Shown piece after piece: positions 5,259 to 6,281 of a stretch of DNA of 6,281 bases. The stretch spans positions 1 to 6,281 of the forward strand of contig JAGRBM010000518.1 of NCBI GenBank assembly GCA_020434085.1, given 5' to 3'. The notes beneath the pieces were generated by a model, which ran no database searches, was not told where the DNA came from, and saw only the letters and a program-made list of their open reading frames with translations. Every line of letters begins with the position of its first letter. The stretch's first letter is position 1. This DNA is from Chrysiogenia bacterium (lineage in GTDB: Bacteria; JAGRBM01). A program made the position numbers and the translations under genes.

Positions 5259-6113
5259 CTATCCCTCTGATCGTGCTTTACGGATTTGGTCAGCGGCATC
5301 ATACCCCTCACGTGTCACTCGAAATACTTCGCCCTTGTACCCCCGGTCAGCAATCAGACCCAAATCTATCAACTCGTCGACGGCACCCTGCCAGATTGCT
5401 TCTGATCTAGCGTTTCCGAATTCGTTTAACGTCTTATTGTTCGTTGAAATTTGAAGCCCGCCCATCGATCTCAAACACATGAGGCTCCCACTACTATCCG
5501 CAGCAGCCTCTAGAATGAGAGTAGCTGCTTCTTCGCTCAGCGTTGCCCGGAGATAACCGTCTGGAACCTCTTCGCCCTCTTCGCCTTCGATTTCTGCACT
5601 ATCGGAAAAATATCGTTGAATAGTCTGCGCTAACTGTCGTCGGAATTTCTTTCCGAAACTTTCAATCGAATCATATCTTTCGATCAGTCCTTTAGCCTCG
5701 CAGTCGTTTCTAAATGCGACCACATTGTCGTACTGCTCACGATCAATACTCTCCGGCTCGACCGGCAAGCTGGAGAAATAGATCATCGCGGGCTTCCCAG
5801 CAGCGACGATCTCATTGATTTCCTCAACCGTTCCGCTGGGATGATTCGCCGTCGGGCTCCCTAGACGGGTCCAAAATACTGCTACGAGTAAGTCGCAGAA
5901 TTCGACTACTTGTTTGTTTATTATCTGCTGAGCCTCTTCTCCCATTTTTGGGGAAGAGTGGGTTTCCCAGCTAACTGGCGATAATACAATGCGTGACTTC
6001 CTGCTGTGTGTCGCATTCCATTCATGGACTATCTCACGAATTAACTCCCGCTCACGTGTAACATCAGATGGAGATGCAATCATGACGTCTAAGACTGTGG
6101 CTTTGTAACTCAT
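5259..6113 (-). CDS. DUF4062-like protein with probable C-terminal winged helix
   Basis: A 284-residue protein. The N-terminal part (about 6-115) begins VLDVMIASPSDVTRERELI, continues through LSPVSWETHSSPKMG (44-58) and CDLLVAVFWTRLGSPT (73-88), and reaches SGTVEEI (93-99) and GKPAMIYFS (106-114). This is the pattern of DUF4062, a Rossmann-like fold related to TIR and nucleoside-deoxyribosyltransferase domains. Glu98/Glu99 sit where deoxyribosyltransferases carry their catalytic Glu; activity is not shown. An acidic linker (EIEGEEGEEV, 174-183) leads to about 192-278, ending in a winged-helix-like VFRVTREGYDAADQI. The role is unknown; prokaryotic proteins of this build can be sensors or defence effectors. 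ATG 6113 is chosen because AGGGG (6123-6119) lies five bases ahead and the domain starts at once. ATG 6176 is also possible, adding 21 residues. The gene is AT-rich and convergent with the E1 gene, which suggests transfer. Confidence 0.8.
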   Translation of the reverse strand: MSYKATVLDVMIASPSDVTRERELIREIVHEWNATHSRKSRIVLSPVSWETHSSPKMGEEAQQIINKQVVEFCDLLVAVFWTRLGSPTANHPSGTVEEINEIVAAGKPAMIYFSSLPVEPESIDREQYDNVVAFRNDCEAKGLIERYDSIESFGKKFRRQLAQTIQRYFSDSAEIEGEEGEEVPDGYLRATLSEEAATLILEAAADSSGSLMCLRSMGGLQISTNNKTLNEFGNARSEAIWQGAVDELIDLGLIADRGYKGEVFRVTREGYDAADQIRKARSEG

Positions 6114-6147
6114 ACCTACCCCTAGCCTACCCACATTTGCGGGGCCC

Positions 6148-6159
6148 TGAATGCATTCA
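6148..6159. promoter_or_regulatory. 12-bp perfect palindrome upstream of the DUF4062-like gene
   Basis: TGAATGCATTCA is its own reverse complement. It lies 34 bases upstream of the preferred start on the minus strand, with another 6-bp palindrome GGGCCC (6142-6147) directly beside it. The position suits an operator, possibly bound by the gene's own winged-helix domain or another regulator. If translation began at 6176 it would instead be coding. Confidence 0.35.
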
Positions 6160-6224
6160 AAGATAGTCGCGTTCATCGTTTATTTCCATTAGTTATGAAA
6201 CGCTCCGCCAATTTTACGCCCAAT

Positions 6225-6233
6225 TACTCTACC
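6225..6233 (-). repeat. 9-bp inverted repeat, right copy
   Basis: TACTCTACC, the exact reverse complement of GGTAGAGTA at 5249-5257. With the left copy it encloses 985 bases that contain the whole DUF4062-like gene and its upstream region. Confidence 0.4.
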
Positions 6234-6250
6234 TTTGGTGGACTGCCCCA

Positions 6251-6269
6251 TGTGACCCCTTCTGTCACA
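6251..6269. repeat. 6-bp dyad TGTGAC-N7-GTCACA
   Basis: A perfect inverted repeat with spacer CCCTTCT. It could be a protein-binding site or the stem of a small structure at the edge of a mobile element. The half-sites recall CRP-family sites, but the spacing between TGTGA and TCACA is nine, not six, so a CRP call is not made. Confidence 0.35.
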
Positions 6270-6281
6270 CCCCGGCCTTAT

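Larger units (their letters stand above)
6177..6281. other. AT-rich non-coding right edge
   Basis: No gene is visible in these 105 bases. They hold two near-copies of CGCC(C)AATT (6206-6213 and 6217-6225) spaced about one helical turn apart, the right copy of the 9-bp inverted repeat, a TGGACTGCCCC motif (6239-6249), and a dyad at 6251-6269. The promoter of the minus-strand gene is probably here, but I could not pick out a convincing -35/-10 pair. Confidence 0.45.

Noticed and set aside
6114-6176. Upstream ATG (6176) for the DUF4062-like gene
   Set aside because: Not fully excluded, since GGAAA lies upstream, but the added 21 residues look unlike the family and the downstream ATG has a better AGGGG site right before the domain start.
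6251-6269. CRP/FNR binding site
   Set aside because: The half-sites look similar, but the nine-base gap between TGTGA and TCACA does not match the six-base CRP spacing.
1-6281. CRISPR array, tRNA or rRNA genes
   Set aside because: No regularly spaced repeats, cloverleaf-like sequence or conserved rRNA stretch was seen on either strand.

Overview
The window is mostly GC-rich bacterial DNA, with strong G/C use in third codon positions. It carries a compact sulfur-carrier cluster, followed near the right end by a clearly AT-richer gene on the opposite strand. As a sample count, 4561-4620 has 47 G+C of 60 bases and 5881-5940 has 25 of 60. Protein style and GC content suggest a high-GC proteobacterial, deltaproteobacterial/myxobacterial-like or similar environmental lineage. 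That assignment is only a guess, because no rRNA or other marker gene is present.

Layout. Positions 1-963 hold the C-terminal part of an RND/MMPL-type membrane exporter that enters from the left edge. After a 230-base gap comes a CysO-like ubiquitin-fold sulfur carrier (1194-1472) followed by an intrinsic terminator. Then come a CysM-like PLP cysteine synthase (1563-2624), a Mec-like JAMM metalloprotease (2641-3105) and a MoeB/ThiF-type E1-like adenylyltransferase (3129-3938), closely spaced and ending in a second intrinsic terminator. A small four-helix DUF1761-type membrane protein (4050-4463) and a second MoeB/ThiF paralogue (4483-5253) form the next unit. A DUF4062-type protein with a probable C-terminal winged helix lies convergently on the minus strand (5259-6113), only 5 bases from the second E1 gene. 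The final ~105 bases are AT-rich and non-coding, with several small symmetric elements.

How the genes fit together. By analogy with the Mycobacterium tuberculosis CysO-CysM-Mec-MoeZ pathway, the E1-like enzyme would adenylate the carrier's C-terminal Gly and allow conversion to a thiocarboxylate. CysM would load an activated serine onto that thiocarboxylate, and the JAMM protease would release cysteine and regenerate the carrier. Two twists stand out. The carrier ends in Gly-Gly-Arg rather than Gly-Gly, so it should need proteolytic trimming before activation, and the adjacent JAMM enzyme is the natural candidate. Neither E1 has the rhodanese domain that MoeZ uses to deliver sulfur, so the sulfur donor is not visible here.

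The right-hand gene looks acquired. Its base composition differs, it lies against the altered 3' end of the second E1 gene, and a perfect 9-bp inverted repeat brackets it. Its N-terminal domain resembles TIR/deoxyribosyltransferase-like sensor or effector folds, so a defence or signalling role is possible but unproven.
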